Source: Trileptium ribeirensis
Taxonomy: Eukaryota; Nematoda; Enoplea; Enoplida; Thoracostomopsidae
DNA length: 64,000 nt
Reading direction: 5' to 3'
Assembly (NCBI GenBank): GCA_030248225.1
Contig: JASANE010000608.1
Span: 1-64,000, forward strand
This document shows positions 9,847 to 45,010 of the stretch, piece by piece. Made by a program: the position numbers and the translations under genes. The notes beneath the pieces were generated by a model. That model was given only the letters and a program-made list of their open reading frames with translations. It was not told the origin of the DNA and did not search any database. Within the stretch, counting starts at the first letter, position 1; the number at the start of each line of letters is the position of its first letter.

Positions 9847-9864
9847 ATCCCTCCGTTGCCACCA
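9847..9864 (-). promoter_or_regulatory. Primer-binding site for reverse transcription
   Basis: On the element strand the site reads TGGTGGCAACGGAGGGAT. Its complement ends in ...GTTGCCACCA, which has the shape of a mature tRNA 3' end: CCA, discriminator A and an acceptor strand CGTTGCC. It sits one base after a TTACA that would close the 5' LTR (9866-9870). The tRNA species was not identified. Confidence 0.7.
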
Positions 9865-9865
9865 A

Positions 9866-10560
9866 TGTAACGCCTCCGAATTGGATTTCACGTTCGGGTT
9901 ACTGGTACTGCTAAATCGGTGCGTCCTCTTCGGACGGTTCAGTAATGCCTTCTGCAGGCAGGGCTTGTCCTCTGCGGACAGCGAGCTACGCGTCCTCTTC
10001 GGGCGGTTCTGTTATGCCTTCTGCAGGCAGTTCTTGTCCTCGGCGGACAAATAGTTCCGATTGGTTTTACTGCTTTCTGCAAGCAATGATGCGCACATGT
10101 AACAAGCTAGGAGTAGTTTGTTTTATTTCAGAACGCCAAAGATTAAATGATACAATATATCAAAACTGCTTTCTTCAAGCAGGGTAATATCGATGCAGCA
10201 AAACAGCGATGCTTCGTAATTAAAACTAGCTGGATGTATGAGTGGCTAATTAGCAAAATTATTGCTGCACCGATTATTTTATACCACAATTACTAAAATG
10301 TCAAGAACACAAAAACTTCACATGCAAAGGGCAACAATTTTACCAATAGTCAAAACAACAAAATTTAAGAAGCCCTGACATTTAAATTTCAAGGAATCGC
10401 ATAAAGCGAAGCGATAGTTCACAGTTACAAAGCGTCTAACAAATTACAATCGTTCAACTACAATTATTCAGCAAGATAGGGATTGTTACAATAAACAGCC
10501 ACAACTGATGAAATTACAGTTTTGGAAAAATTTCTACTGACGGAGCCGCAAGAATTAATC
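9866..10560 (-). repeat. Presumed 5' LTR/leader of the gypsy element
   Basis: Placed next to the primer-binding site. On the element strand its inner end is GGCGTTACA. It contains the hairpin array at 9922-10181. The outer end is a guess, as no second copy is recognisable at the other side of the element. It has no ORF of interest. Confidence 0.35.
9922..10181 (-). repeat. Array of eight 15-nt hairpins with pentaloops
   Basis: Hairpins lie at 9922-9936, 9946-9960, 9966-9980, 9991-10005, 10015-10029, 10035-10049, 10071-10085 and 10167-10181. Each has a 5-bp stem and a 5-nt loop. Stems differ (plus strand CGTCC, TGCCT, TGTCC, TGCTT), always with matching partners or a G-U. Loops are constant: TCTTC, TCTGC or TCGGC, that is GAAGA, GCAGA or GCCGA in element RNA. 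The first three form a 69-bp block repeated as the next three. Confidence 0.85.
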
Positions 10561-10724
10561 AGAACGTAGTGGAGAATGTGCGTTGCAGGGGTGAAATCTT
10601 TTAAATTCCGTGTGTGTGTGTGATCGGCCATAACTCGGGAACGACTTAACCGATTATTCTTGGGCTCATTCGAACCGGCATAGTCGATTTACCGTGTAAT
10701 CCCTTAGCGTTTTTAGATTTGGGG

Positions 10725-11860
10725 TCTGGTTCCGGGATCAGGGGTCAAAATGTGGGTTTTCTGCCCCATTTTACCCCATTTTAGTGCCATTCACGGAAGT
10801 TATTAATGTTATTCTTACCGTAACTTTCGAGTTTTTTCTCTGGATGGGTTTTTCATAGTAAAATGATAAATGCCGATTCCTCCTTTTTTTGTTTTTCGAT
10901 TAAGGCTCCGGTACTGGATTTATGGGGTTTGAGGTACGGGGGTATGGTTCCACGACCCAAAATATGGAAATTTGTTCTGACGTGTTGCATGGCTGATAAG
11001 TTTTGGGATTTTTGGGCATGGGAAAACTCATTGCCGATGCTGGTTTCGCTCTGTGACCCACGGTTTCATGGGTACGGGTGTATGACGCCCCATGGTTCGG
11101 GGTTAGAGGTGAAAATGAGGGTTTTTCACCCTATTTTAGTACTTTCCACGGAAGCAAGGTTATTTTCATCGTAACTTTCGAATTTTTTCTCTGGATGGTT
11201 TTATTTCATAGTGAAATGATAAATGCCGATGCCTGTTTTTTTGCTTTTCGATTAAGGCTCCGGTTCTGGAGTTATGGGGTTTGAGGTATGGCACCATCGT
11301 GGTTCCTCGGCCCAAAATTAGAAAATTTGTTCTGACTTCCTGGACGGCTGAAAAGTTTGACTTGGGGGTTTTCGGGCATGGGAAACTCATTGCCAGCGTT
11401 GGTTTTACTCTGTTTCCCATGGTTCCATGGGTACGGAGGTATGGCGCCCCCATGGTTCGGGGTCAGGAGTCAAAATGAGGGTTATTTCACCCCATTTTAT
11501 TACCCTTCACGGACCAAGCATATTTCTATTTTAACTTCCGAATTTTTTCTTTGGTTTGTTTTATTTTATAGTAAACTGATCAATGCCAATGCCACTTTTT
11601 TTTGTTTATCGATTAAAGCTATGGTTGGGGAGTTATGGGGTTTGAGGTATGACACCCTTGTGTTTCTCCGACCCAAAATTCGAATATTTGTTGTGACGTC
11701 CTTGGCGGCTGAAAAGCTTTCTTGGGTGTTTTCGCGCATGGCAAACTCATTGCTGGTGTTGATTTTGCTCTGCGATCCATAGTTCTATATGTACGGGGGT
11801 GTGGCGCCGCCATAGTTCATTGACCCAAAATTCCTAATTTTACGTTACGTCCAGTAACGT
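10725..11860. repeat. ~355-bp tandem repeat, about three copies
   Basis: The segment aaatgataaatgccgat recurs at 10861, 11214 and (diverged) 11573, giving periods of 353 and ~359. Each unit has a tttttcgattaaggctc stretch, a mtggggtttgaggta stretch and a GGGTACGG stretch. The first and last units are partial. Long open frames here are by-products of the repeat, not genes. Confidence 0.85.
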
Positions 11861-14800
11861 TGCTGACAGCTTGCTTTTGAGGGGCTTTGACATGAGAAAC
11901 TTATTGCCGGTGTTACTTTTGTTCTAACTTGTGCGGTCTTGTGTGATATCCACGTATAGCATATGCTATCGAGAGCTCATTAGCTGTGTACGCAAAAGGC
12001 GTAAGTGTACCTATGCTTTACTACGTTCTTCAATCTCGATAGAGTTACTAGTCATTGATTGTATTTAACATAGAGCCGAACTGACAGAGCCGAACAAAAG
12101 TCCGAGCACAAAGAATTTTTATCAACCGTGATATTCATTAAAATCGCAGGCACGACCCTCACCCTTGTTCTTGGACTACTGACTTGGACCTGACCCATGT
12201 TCATCGACTACTAAATTTATACCCCATCCATGTTTATGTCTATCACAAAGTAGGTCATAACACTGGGATGGATGCCATAACTAAGCATGTTTTAGAATGT
12301 TGTTTTTAAGTGTACTACGATTATCGTGCAGGTACGGCTATCTTGTTTTCAACAGTTCTGGTCTATGTCATTTAGGCACAAATCGAAACAACGTTTCATT
12401 CTTTCTAAGGCTTTTCATATTGTTTGTTGGGTTTCCTTGGTTACATAACCGTCGATTTGTGTACTGTGCGATTGCACTAAGACGGTAATGCCTTTAAATT
12501 GTATTATATGTAACAGCGCCTTTACGCTGCTGTATTGTGTACTTCGAAAACGCAATACCATACAACCTCGGCTATCGTAAGCTCAATTGGTTTTACAATT
12601 ACAATACACGAACAGAGTGGTCAGGGTTCGGCTAAAAGGGTTAGTGTAAATCTTGGGTCATTGCCGTCCTAATTGAACGTTCACAACTGTATGTTCAGCT
12701 GATCTTTTCGATTTTAGCGAATACTCTAACCACATCTGAGCTTACCATGCTATATACAGATGTGTCGCGTAGGCTAGTTAACTGGGCACCAAAGGAAAAC
12801 TTTCATACCACGGCAATAAGAGTACAGCAATAACAAAACATCATTCGGCTTGTTCGGGTAAGCAGTAGGCGGCTAACACCATTGAAAAGGTTGGGCCTAG
12901 GGTCGAGACAAGCTCCAGGAATGTGGAAGTTAAAAATGCGAATGGACTACACCTATCCTATCCTACGTAAAGTCGAATGCAATGATAAATCGAATGCAGT
13001 GATATAGTAATCAATAATTATAATCATTATCATCAATAATCATTAATAATGCAAAGTAGAATCATACATTGGTAACAACGAAAATGGTATCATACAAGAA
13101 AATTGTATATACAACAATACAATGGCAAGGTACGACTGCTAAGCAGTGCGACTTATTCGAATGTAATGACAATAAAAATAAGGTTCTGGTTCAATTTATT
13201 ACAGATGCTCTTTCATCCTGGAATCTTTAAAGAGTTGTACTTGATCTACTAATGCAACACAGATTAAGGTAATACAGTTGAATTGTTCATGGCTCGGCAT
13301 TTGGTACTTCCGGGGAAACAGAAACACACACTCGTAATTTTGCAGGGAAGTTTTAAACGGCAATATGGTGTTAACGGTCGCTCTACTCAGACTTATCCGA
13401 TGGCCAGTTCACTTAATATACCAAGTGTGACTGGCTAAGCGTACCGGTACGGCAGGTCTCCCAGCAAACAAAAATGCGGTTACCGACTCGGAGGGAATCT
13501 GGAAAGTGAGGTGGATTTGACGTCCACTAGTATTGATTTCGACGGAGTTGCAAATGGGTCGCATTCGCTAACGTCATCCTTGCTCGACATAGATACAAAT
13601 AGAAATAGATATATATTTGAGTATATATTTTAATGCTCAATCTCGGCTCAGTTGTGACTCAAAAATATGCTGTTTGCGCCCATTTCGATGGTTAAACTCG
13701 TGAACCATTGCGAACCAGGACTGCGCCGAAATTTTGTCTTAATTTGTACAGCTTTACGAGCCGGATCCAGGTAAGATTATTAAGTTGTAAGATTTGAACC
13801 TACTTGAGATTCATTAGTGAACCGAGGATTATATTCCTAACAAAGCCGAGTACTGCAAGTATCCTGAAGGGCAGAGAGTTGGATAGGATTTTATTTAGAA
13901 AATCAATTTCTTTTCTCGGTGTGATTCACTTGTATAGTCCCACGAAGGGAGGGTAAAATTATAAGGCTTTTTAGCAGAAAAAGGGCGGGATCTCATTAGT
14001 CCATGCTGACTTTAGTCTAATTCCTAGCCTTTCGTTTCAGGGGCACGACGGTGATGTTACTGCGTCAACTCTTCAAAAGAGTCTCAGGGCCATTCTCGCT
14101 AAGGGAAAGTCGGAATTAAATATGATCCTAAATCATTGTATGGTACAGATAATACTGATAATGAATCACTGCTATTGTACAAATTAGTCGTTCGGATAAC
14201 TAAATTTTACTCCAGGCTAAAGCCAATTAAATCCGACCTTTACGCCTATCTGTAGTAAATTTCTTCTCTTGTTGCCGCACTCGAGACACTTAGGGCATAA
14301 AATTATAAAGTGAACATTGACTTGAACCGTCCCAGCTATTTTGCTAGGGATAGGCATAATGCATTTTGCTAGGAATAGGTACCGGTATCGACGGCCTAAT
14401 CAGCACTACAAATATTCCATGCTCCTCGTTAGCAATTTATTAAACGGCTGAGGCGTTGCATCAGCTCTTTCATTCGTCATTCTGGTTCAAAATAAGGTTC
14501 CTGTGATAATGCAACTTAACATCGTAGTAAGTTTAACCTAAATAAATTGAGGATAATTTAAGGATTACTTCGATCCCTACGTTCAGTGCACCATTTACAA
14601 ATTTTGTATCCAACTTCGCCAAGAAGGTCTTCGCATTAGCGCAATTATTGGCGGCCCAGTGCGGAAACACTAAGTACGGGTCGTCAAAAGGCGTATTTGG
14701 TTCGTCTTTGTGTGATTTTTCAGCTTAACTATTGAGCTCGTGAGTGGGCCAGAGCCGAAGCAATGAATTATACTGGGGCTATCCCCAATTGTCACGAGCT

Positions 14801-17800
14801 CTGCCGGGTTCTTAGTATTTTGTATGTCTTAACTCTTTTAAAACTTAACCATTTTAGTTAGTTTGGTCGTCATCGCAGCGCAACGATGGTATTAGTGCAG
14901 CTTAGGCACCCTCGTAAGCTGACGAACTGCTTGTCACGGTCAACCCAATGTGGCATTTTAAGCAGGTTCTGTTCACCAGTTGCTTTAGGTAAACTGTATA
15001 GATATATCACACAAATGCATAAATTCAAATCATTTTCGGGGCATGGAGCTTGGGTTAAAATTCAGTTTAAAAGACTTGGGGTCCTTGGCTTAACCTAGCA
15101 TAATGGTGGGGCAAATACACATTTTTGAATTTCTGAAAATTGTGCTAGGTTTCTCTGTAAAAATTTGCACAGAGCCAGGACTTGAGTTGCCAGTTCGATT
15201 TTTGAGGGCCGGGTTGCCTATCCTATCAAAAACTGATCCGTCGGGTCAAGATCCGACATCTCGCTTCGCCATGATGCAAAAATTTAGTCGTTTAATTTTG
15301 CCGTTTGCTATCAAATTTACCACATCTGGTAAATTTGATAGTTCATTTGCAGTGGTGGCGTTTCGGAGATTGGTAACTCTGATACAGCCGTGCTGCACTA
15401 GTGAAATATAGACAGAGGGAGAGAAATGAAACTTTTGCTATAATGAAACAGAATCAGAAATCTACCTATGAAAGTACTTATACTCTAGCTTCATATATCT
15501 ATGTAAAAAAACCTGAGCGGCTTTTGCTCCGCTCGGGTTTAAGTTTGCTATAATTTTTAACGAACTAGGCTCAATAACTCATATGGGAGGCTTAACGGGT
15601 CTCCAGTTGTAAAATAAAAATCATCAAAATTCCTGGACAAAGTTTTGTTTATTAACGATTGAATTTTTAGGTGGGGGCAATCCCTTTTGTGTCACTGGGC
15701 GAACGAATCCGCTTGAATCCGTTCAATTCTAAGGTCTTACGTGAAAGACTAGATGAGGATCTATAACTCATAAAAATTTGAACAAAATTCATGGAATGAA
15801 TTCTGAGTTATACTAATTTTAGCTCAAAGTGGGTGTCCCACTTTCGAGTCATCGGGTTCATAGAACCGATTAAACTTTGTCTAATTCTAGGGTTGTTTGA
15901 AAGATTTTAGTCTATTGTGTGATACAACGAAATTTTAGCAAAATTCTTTGATGAAATTTATTTTGCACAACAAAAATCAGCCAATCTTTCTCTCTTAGAA
16001 ATGGGCATTCCAGTTACAACTCCGGAATTATATTATGTTACCGTAAAGTGTATGCCTGATTCGTGTATCAGATCTCCTAATCGTGCTCGAAATACAACAC
16101 AGGCAAGGATAAGCAGGGCTTCTTTGTTGTAAATATATTGCTAGAAAGTTTTGTTTAATCTCGGTCAACTCACGTTCAAGTTCCTACCTCAACTCAGGGA
16201 ATCATGCAAGTTTATTCTTCGCGAGTATCGCGATTGTTTGTGCCTTAATTCATGACCGAGGGTGTTCAGAATGACTTCGGCTAGGGTCACAATGAAAAGC
16301 AGTGCCGGCAGGCAGGCGCATAGTTCTATATACAAATTATGTTTAACCAACTACCACTAGTCGGTCTGTAAAATCGACGGAACTCCGTGCTTCTGAAGTT
16401 ATACCTAACTGGACGTCTGACCCCGACTATTTTTTTACTATCGGACCTTTCGGAGACGAATTCAGACAGCATTTCCGGTCTCTTTTGTAATTATCCAATA
16501 AACTTTTGATTTGGGGCGGCTACCGTAAACCGATAGCGGTCCCAGTACAAGGGACATTCCTGTTAAATTTTAATGGCCCTGTCTGGTGATCCCAAGTTTT
16601 AACAACCCTTCCGGCGTCCCATACTTTAGTCAGCAAAATCGTCTCATTTCCATATTCTCTGTTTCCCGGACTGTTTAATCCATGAGCCGTCAGCGCGTCC
16701 GAGCTTTTCCTTATCTCCCCTATTTTGGACCTAAATCATTCCTAAATTATGGGTTTTTATTAATAATATTAATAAATGTAATATTAAATTAATATTTGCT
16801 TAATTAATATATTAATGTAAATAACCCATATTAAGTTTGGTAAGTCTATTATTTCATTATCAATTCCCTCCAGACGTACATATTAATAACCCTATACTCA
16901 CATGCAATTAAATTGTCGGATTTAATAAGGAGAACACAACAATGGGTGACATGCCCATCTGCAAAATTTTCCTAATTTCACAAAGCTACTGTACGCGACG
17001 TGTGCACAGCGGACTTCCTCGGGTCCGCAGAACCTAGATATGATATTTAATATACATAATTATAAATTAAAGTAACTAAATTTATTTAAGTCAATTACCT
17101 AGTTTTCGAGGGTTCTCCCAATTAAACCTTTATAGGTCTTTGGATACTGATCGCATTTACGCAACTGTCTCGTTGAAAGGACCGAAGAATTCTATACCAG
17201 AAAAATAAGCACCCATTAACGATTTCTCAACGCCTCCGGAATTGGGGCCGGAAAAGCCAAGGCCCTCAATTCAGAGGATTCGAAATTTCCATTTTAAAGG
17301 TAGTTTTATCTATTAATGTTTTCCAGTGACCACAGTGAAAATGAACATTGAGGAAATTTATATGTTATACTAATGTTTTTTCAGAATAACGTCTAATTGC
17401 TGTTCGCTACACGACGAACAGCCACATTTTGGAGCAACTCTCATGGGCGAGGGCCGTTGGGACGGTTTCCCTAAAATACAGTATTTTCCCTCCATAAACT
17501 AACTAAATTTTTTAATCCTAACACGAGTGGTTATGCCAAAGTTTGCTCACATAAGATAAGTTCGGGAGTCACACGTTTCTACAGACAATTCGCGGGTCGG
17601 GAATTGTGGAGTACCTTCGAATGGTAAAGCACCACAAAATACCTCACAAAACCCGGCCGACCATATGCGTATATATAAGCACACGAAAGAATATTGGTGG
17701 TATGGCTCGACAATCATACAATTATAATAAAATATATAATAAATAGTATCAAGAGTCAAACTCAACAGGGTCTTCTTTCCCCGCCGACTTCACGGTGCCC

Positions 17801-17809
17801 GTTCCCACC

Positions 17810-17842
<33 letters not shown>

Positions 17843-17874
17843 TAGGAATCTCGTTAATCCATTCATGCGCGTCC

Positions 17875-17914
<40 letters not shown>

Positions 17915-18883
17915 GATAGTTACTCCCGCCGTTTACCCGCGCTTGGTTGAACTTCTTCACTTTGACATTCAGAACACTGGGCAGAAATTAAATAGTGGGT
18001 CGGGGCCAATAAGCTACTGCGAAGTACCTCTCCAAACCCAGCCGACCGGTTACAACTTATTGATATACGCAGAAATGACAAAGGTCTTGCGAGTTTCACA
18101 TGGCCTACAATAGGATCAACAATTTATTAATAAAGGATTGCCAATGATCAAATCAATATGGCACAAGTAATATACGGCAACAAAGGTAAAGTTACGTGGT
18201 TGTATAATACATAATTGTAGACATTTTCAATTACTGATCTCATAACAATAGTTAACGCGGACATAACGGCAAATTAATCAAGAAAGCGACAAAGGGGTTT
18301 TAGAACAATGAATTGTACCTTTATGGCAACAATGAATAGTACAATGGGGTATGCAATAAGGGTAACAATGAACAATAATGGACAACAGGGTACATAATAG
18401 TAATAGCGATGAACGGAATTGGACCAACAGATTATACAATGATAATAACGATGAATGGTACATCATTTGCAATTCGTACAGGTATAACAAGATACTACAG
18501 CACCAAATTATACACACATACTCGTTTGGGAAAAGAACATCTGATATTCATTCAAAACCGTTGAGTTAAACAGTCAATTTCGGTGGCGGTCCGAGGCTGA
18601 AATTCATATGTTGCCCATTGTACTGTGCTAAGGATTAATGTATCTCGTAACGACCCAGAATGGATCTGTTACAATATTTTGATGCTTATTAAGCTTTTTT
18701 GCACAGTAATTTCGGTTGTTCTTTCACAGCTGTTTACGTCAATTTAAGTTTAAACGATAACGATAGCGAAAATCATTTTATATAGTCTTACAGATTGTAA
18801 AGGTTATTGGTAACCCACTATTCTATCTAATCACATCCGGCTGCAAACAGCCTAATATATGATTTATTTTCAAATTGATATAG
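11861..18883. other. No gene recognised
   Basis: Stop codons are dense in all frames. I searched for exons of the N-terminal EFTUD2 GTPase domain and saw none. A weak two-copy tandem similarity (about 15,568-15,925, shared 'ataactcata' and 'gaaagact/gaaagatt' words) and AT-only palindromic sequence near 16,760-16,850 are present. Diverged exons could be hidden here. Confidence 0.5.
15509..15540. other. Strong 12-bp stem hairpin
   Basis: The arms aaacctgagcgg and ccgctcgggttt pair over 12 bp with one G-U, around an 8-nt loop. It is flanked by AT-rich sequence. In bacteria this would be read as a terminator. Here its role is unknown; no gene ends nearby. Confidence 0.6.
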
Positions 18884-43181
<24,298 letters not shown>

Positions 43182-43711
43182 TACATAATTGTGTTTTTCT
43201 GCATATTTTTCGCTAGTATTTTGGCGTTGAAGATATTGAACTACATGAAATGTGATGACAATATTGTGTAAAAAATTTTGAGTTACTTGCACTTTACTAC
43301 AGTCCATGCCAAATAATCTGCTTAACCGTTTAAATGTTGCGATGAACTTTTCTACAATGACAGCACTGTGTGAGTAGCTTGCAAACCAATTATTATAACT
43401 CGTAAGCGAAGATGCTAAAATCACGATATCGTGGAACATAGCGTTAGAACGTTAATTTACAAACGAATGTTGTATGTACAAACAAACATTGCATACATTC
43501 CTTTTTTGTACAGTCAGTTCTATGTGCGACTGCACCTCTTGCATTTGATTCATGCTGCCACAGCCAGATCGGACACAACAGACTTCCGCTTGTTTTCTAT
43601 GATCCAGCTGAAAGTGGCGTGTGTGTACCAGCGTACGCTGTTTAACTGTTGGGTGTTTTTTAAATTGCTGTTGACGACAACATTTTGAGTCAGCATGTAA
43701 CGTAGACTTAG

Positions 43712-43863
43712 CAATGGTTGTTTAATTTGGTTCCGCTGTCATTTCTGGAATCACGAGCAAAGGTGCCCGGAACTGCATTTCAATTAGGTCCACGAGAACC
43801 TACCCGTGCATTTCCCATACCCTATCAGAATATCTCTTATGGCATCCGCCGAGGATGCAACAG
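43712..43863 (+). CDS. Orphan candidate exon downstream of EFTUD2
   Basis: An open stretch runs from an acttag acceptor to a good gtatgt donor. It would encode QWLFNLVPLSFLESR and GTAFQLGPREPTRAF, then PIPYQNISYGIRRG. Composition is protein-like, with richer GC than its surroundings. I recognise no family and see no partner exon. It could be chance. Confidence 0.3.
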
Positions 43864-44583
43864 GTATGTATATATTCCTGCAAAGTCATCCTTGTCTGAC
43901 ACAGGACCTAGATTCTGATAGCATTGGCCACTATAATGTTCTAGTTAACTATAGTGCTTAAACTGACCCCATCAGTCATTGTATAAAAATTGTTACCGTT
44001 TGTAAGTTAAAGCAGTAATCCAAGTTTTTTCAGTCTATAGCTGCATTTGGTTTATATTGTTTGCTTTCGAATCTTACTCCTTGTTGGTCACCTGTTTCTG
44101 CTCATCGCGTTCGGTGTCGAGAACGGGGTTCCGAAGCTTCTCAAAAACCCAGGGTCAGATGTGACCCGGGAGGGGGCGTTTGGCGCGCCAAGGTCGGTGT
44201 CAATCATGGTGTAAGCCGATTATTTGTTATAAATTATATTTGATTTATACATAAATTCAAACCGGAACCTGAAACAAAATTTAAAATTTTAGGAGAAAAT
44301 CTAACATCTATCGAAATTAAAATCTAGCGGTCTGTGAATTCATAGGGAAATTCAATTGGGTGAGGACAAGTTGTATTTTTGCGCTAGGGATTTCTTACCT
44401 TTTAACTACCACCCATCGCTGAGCCTAAATACTACAACGTATAATGTATACAATTTGCATGTATATAATGCTAGTTTTGCAAAATACTGAGCACACATGA
44501 AATAAAATTCACAGACCAGAATGGTCGTAAATTGTTTACTCAATATGCTTATACATCACATTTTAATGCGTAGCTCAAAGTTA

Positions 44584-45007
44584 TGCAGCGTTTATGTTAT
44601 AAAGGACCCTCCATGTGAAAGTTTTGTCCACCCTCAGTGTCTTTGCCACCATCAAATATATGGTGTCCTTGACACCATGGTGTTTGTTATTGTATGTTCA
44701 GATAGTATACATAGGTAGTGTAGTGTTAATAGTATGGTGTAGACCACACCATAAAATTTATATGGTGTTTAGCTACACCATGCTGTTATTTACACGCTTT
44801 ATATAATGTGTTTGTGGATGGTGTCCTTGACGCCGTCAGCAATAAATAATAGGTAAATTTACCTACTATAACTAAGTTGATGGTGTGTGGTACACTGTTT
44901 GTTGTATTGTATAGTGTAGGTATATACCGTATACCACTGGATGGTGTGGACTAGACCATTGGGGGACAACTTTCACACGAGGGGTCCTTTATAACGTAAA
45001 CGCCGCA
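44584..45007. mobile_element. 424-bp MITE with TTA duplication
   Basis: Inverted ends of ~48 bp: TGCAGCGTTTATGTTATAAA at the left, and TGCGGCGTTTACGTTATAAA on the other strand at the right. TTA flanks both sides (44,581-44,583; 45,008-45,010). The interior is made of atggtgt/acaccat palindromes. The ends resemble the 2.6-kb transposon (TGC-GCGTT, same TTA target). Confidence 0.88.
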
Positions 45008-45010
45008 TTA

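Larger units (their letters stand above)
946..9870 (-). mobile_element. Ty3/gypsy retroelement with envelope-like cassette between gag and pol
   Basis: Four minus-strand ORFs form one element. In transcription order they are Gag (9805-9122), Gag zinc knuckles + SGNH-like domain + first part of a Cys-rich membrane protein (9083-6060), rest of that protein + aspartic protease (6014-4365), and RT-RNaseH-integrase (4374-946). A tRNA-type primer-binding site lies at 9847-9864. The domain order RT-RH-IN, a YLDD box and a GPY/F-like integrase tail place it in Ty3/gypsy. The envelope-like part sits upstream of protease, not after integrase as in retroviruses and errantiviruses. The pol ORF is uninterrupted, so the insertion is not very old. 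The upstream ORFs carry an amber codon and a frame change. No matching LTR pair could be recognised, so the outer ends are uncertain. Confidence 0.9.

Noticed and set aside
11357..11782. 141-codon frame within the 355-bp repeat
   Set aside because: The same sequence recurs in the other units without a conserved frame; it is a by-product of the tandem repeat.
13764..13782. Possible micro-exon between tacag and gtaaga
   Set aside because: Only 19 bp, and its translation does not fit the missing part of EFTUD2.
15103..15411. 102-codon frame
   Set aside because: No family recognised; contains inverted 'caaatttaccacatctggtaaatttg'-type palindromic sequence typical of repeats rather than coding DNA.
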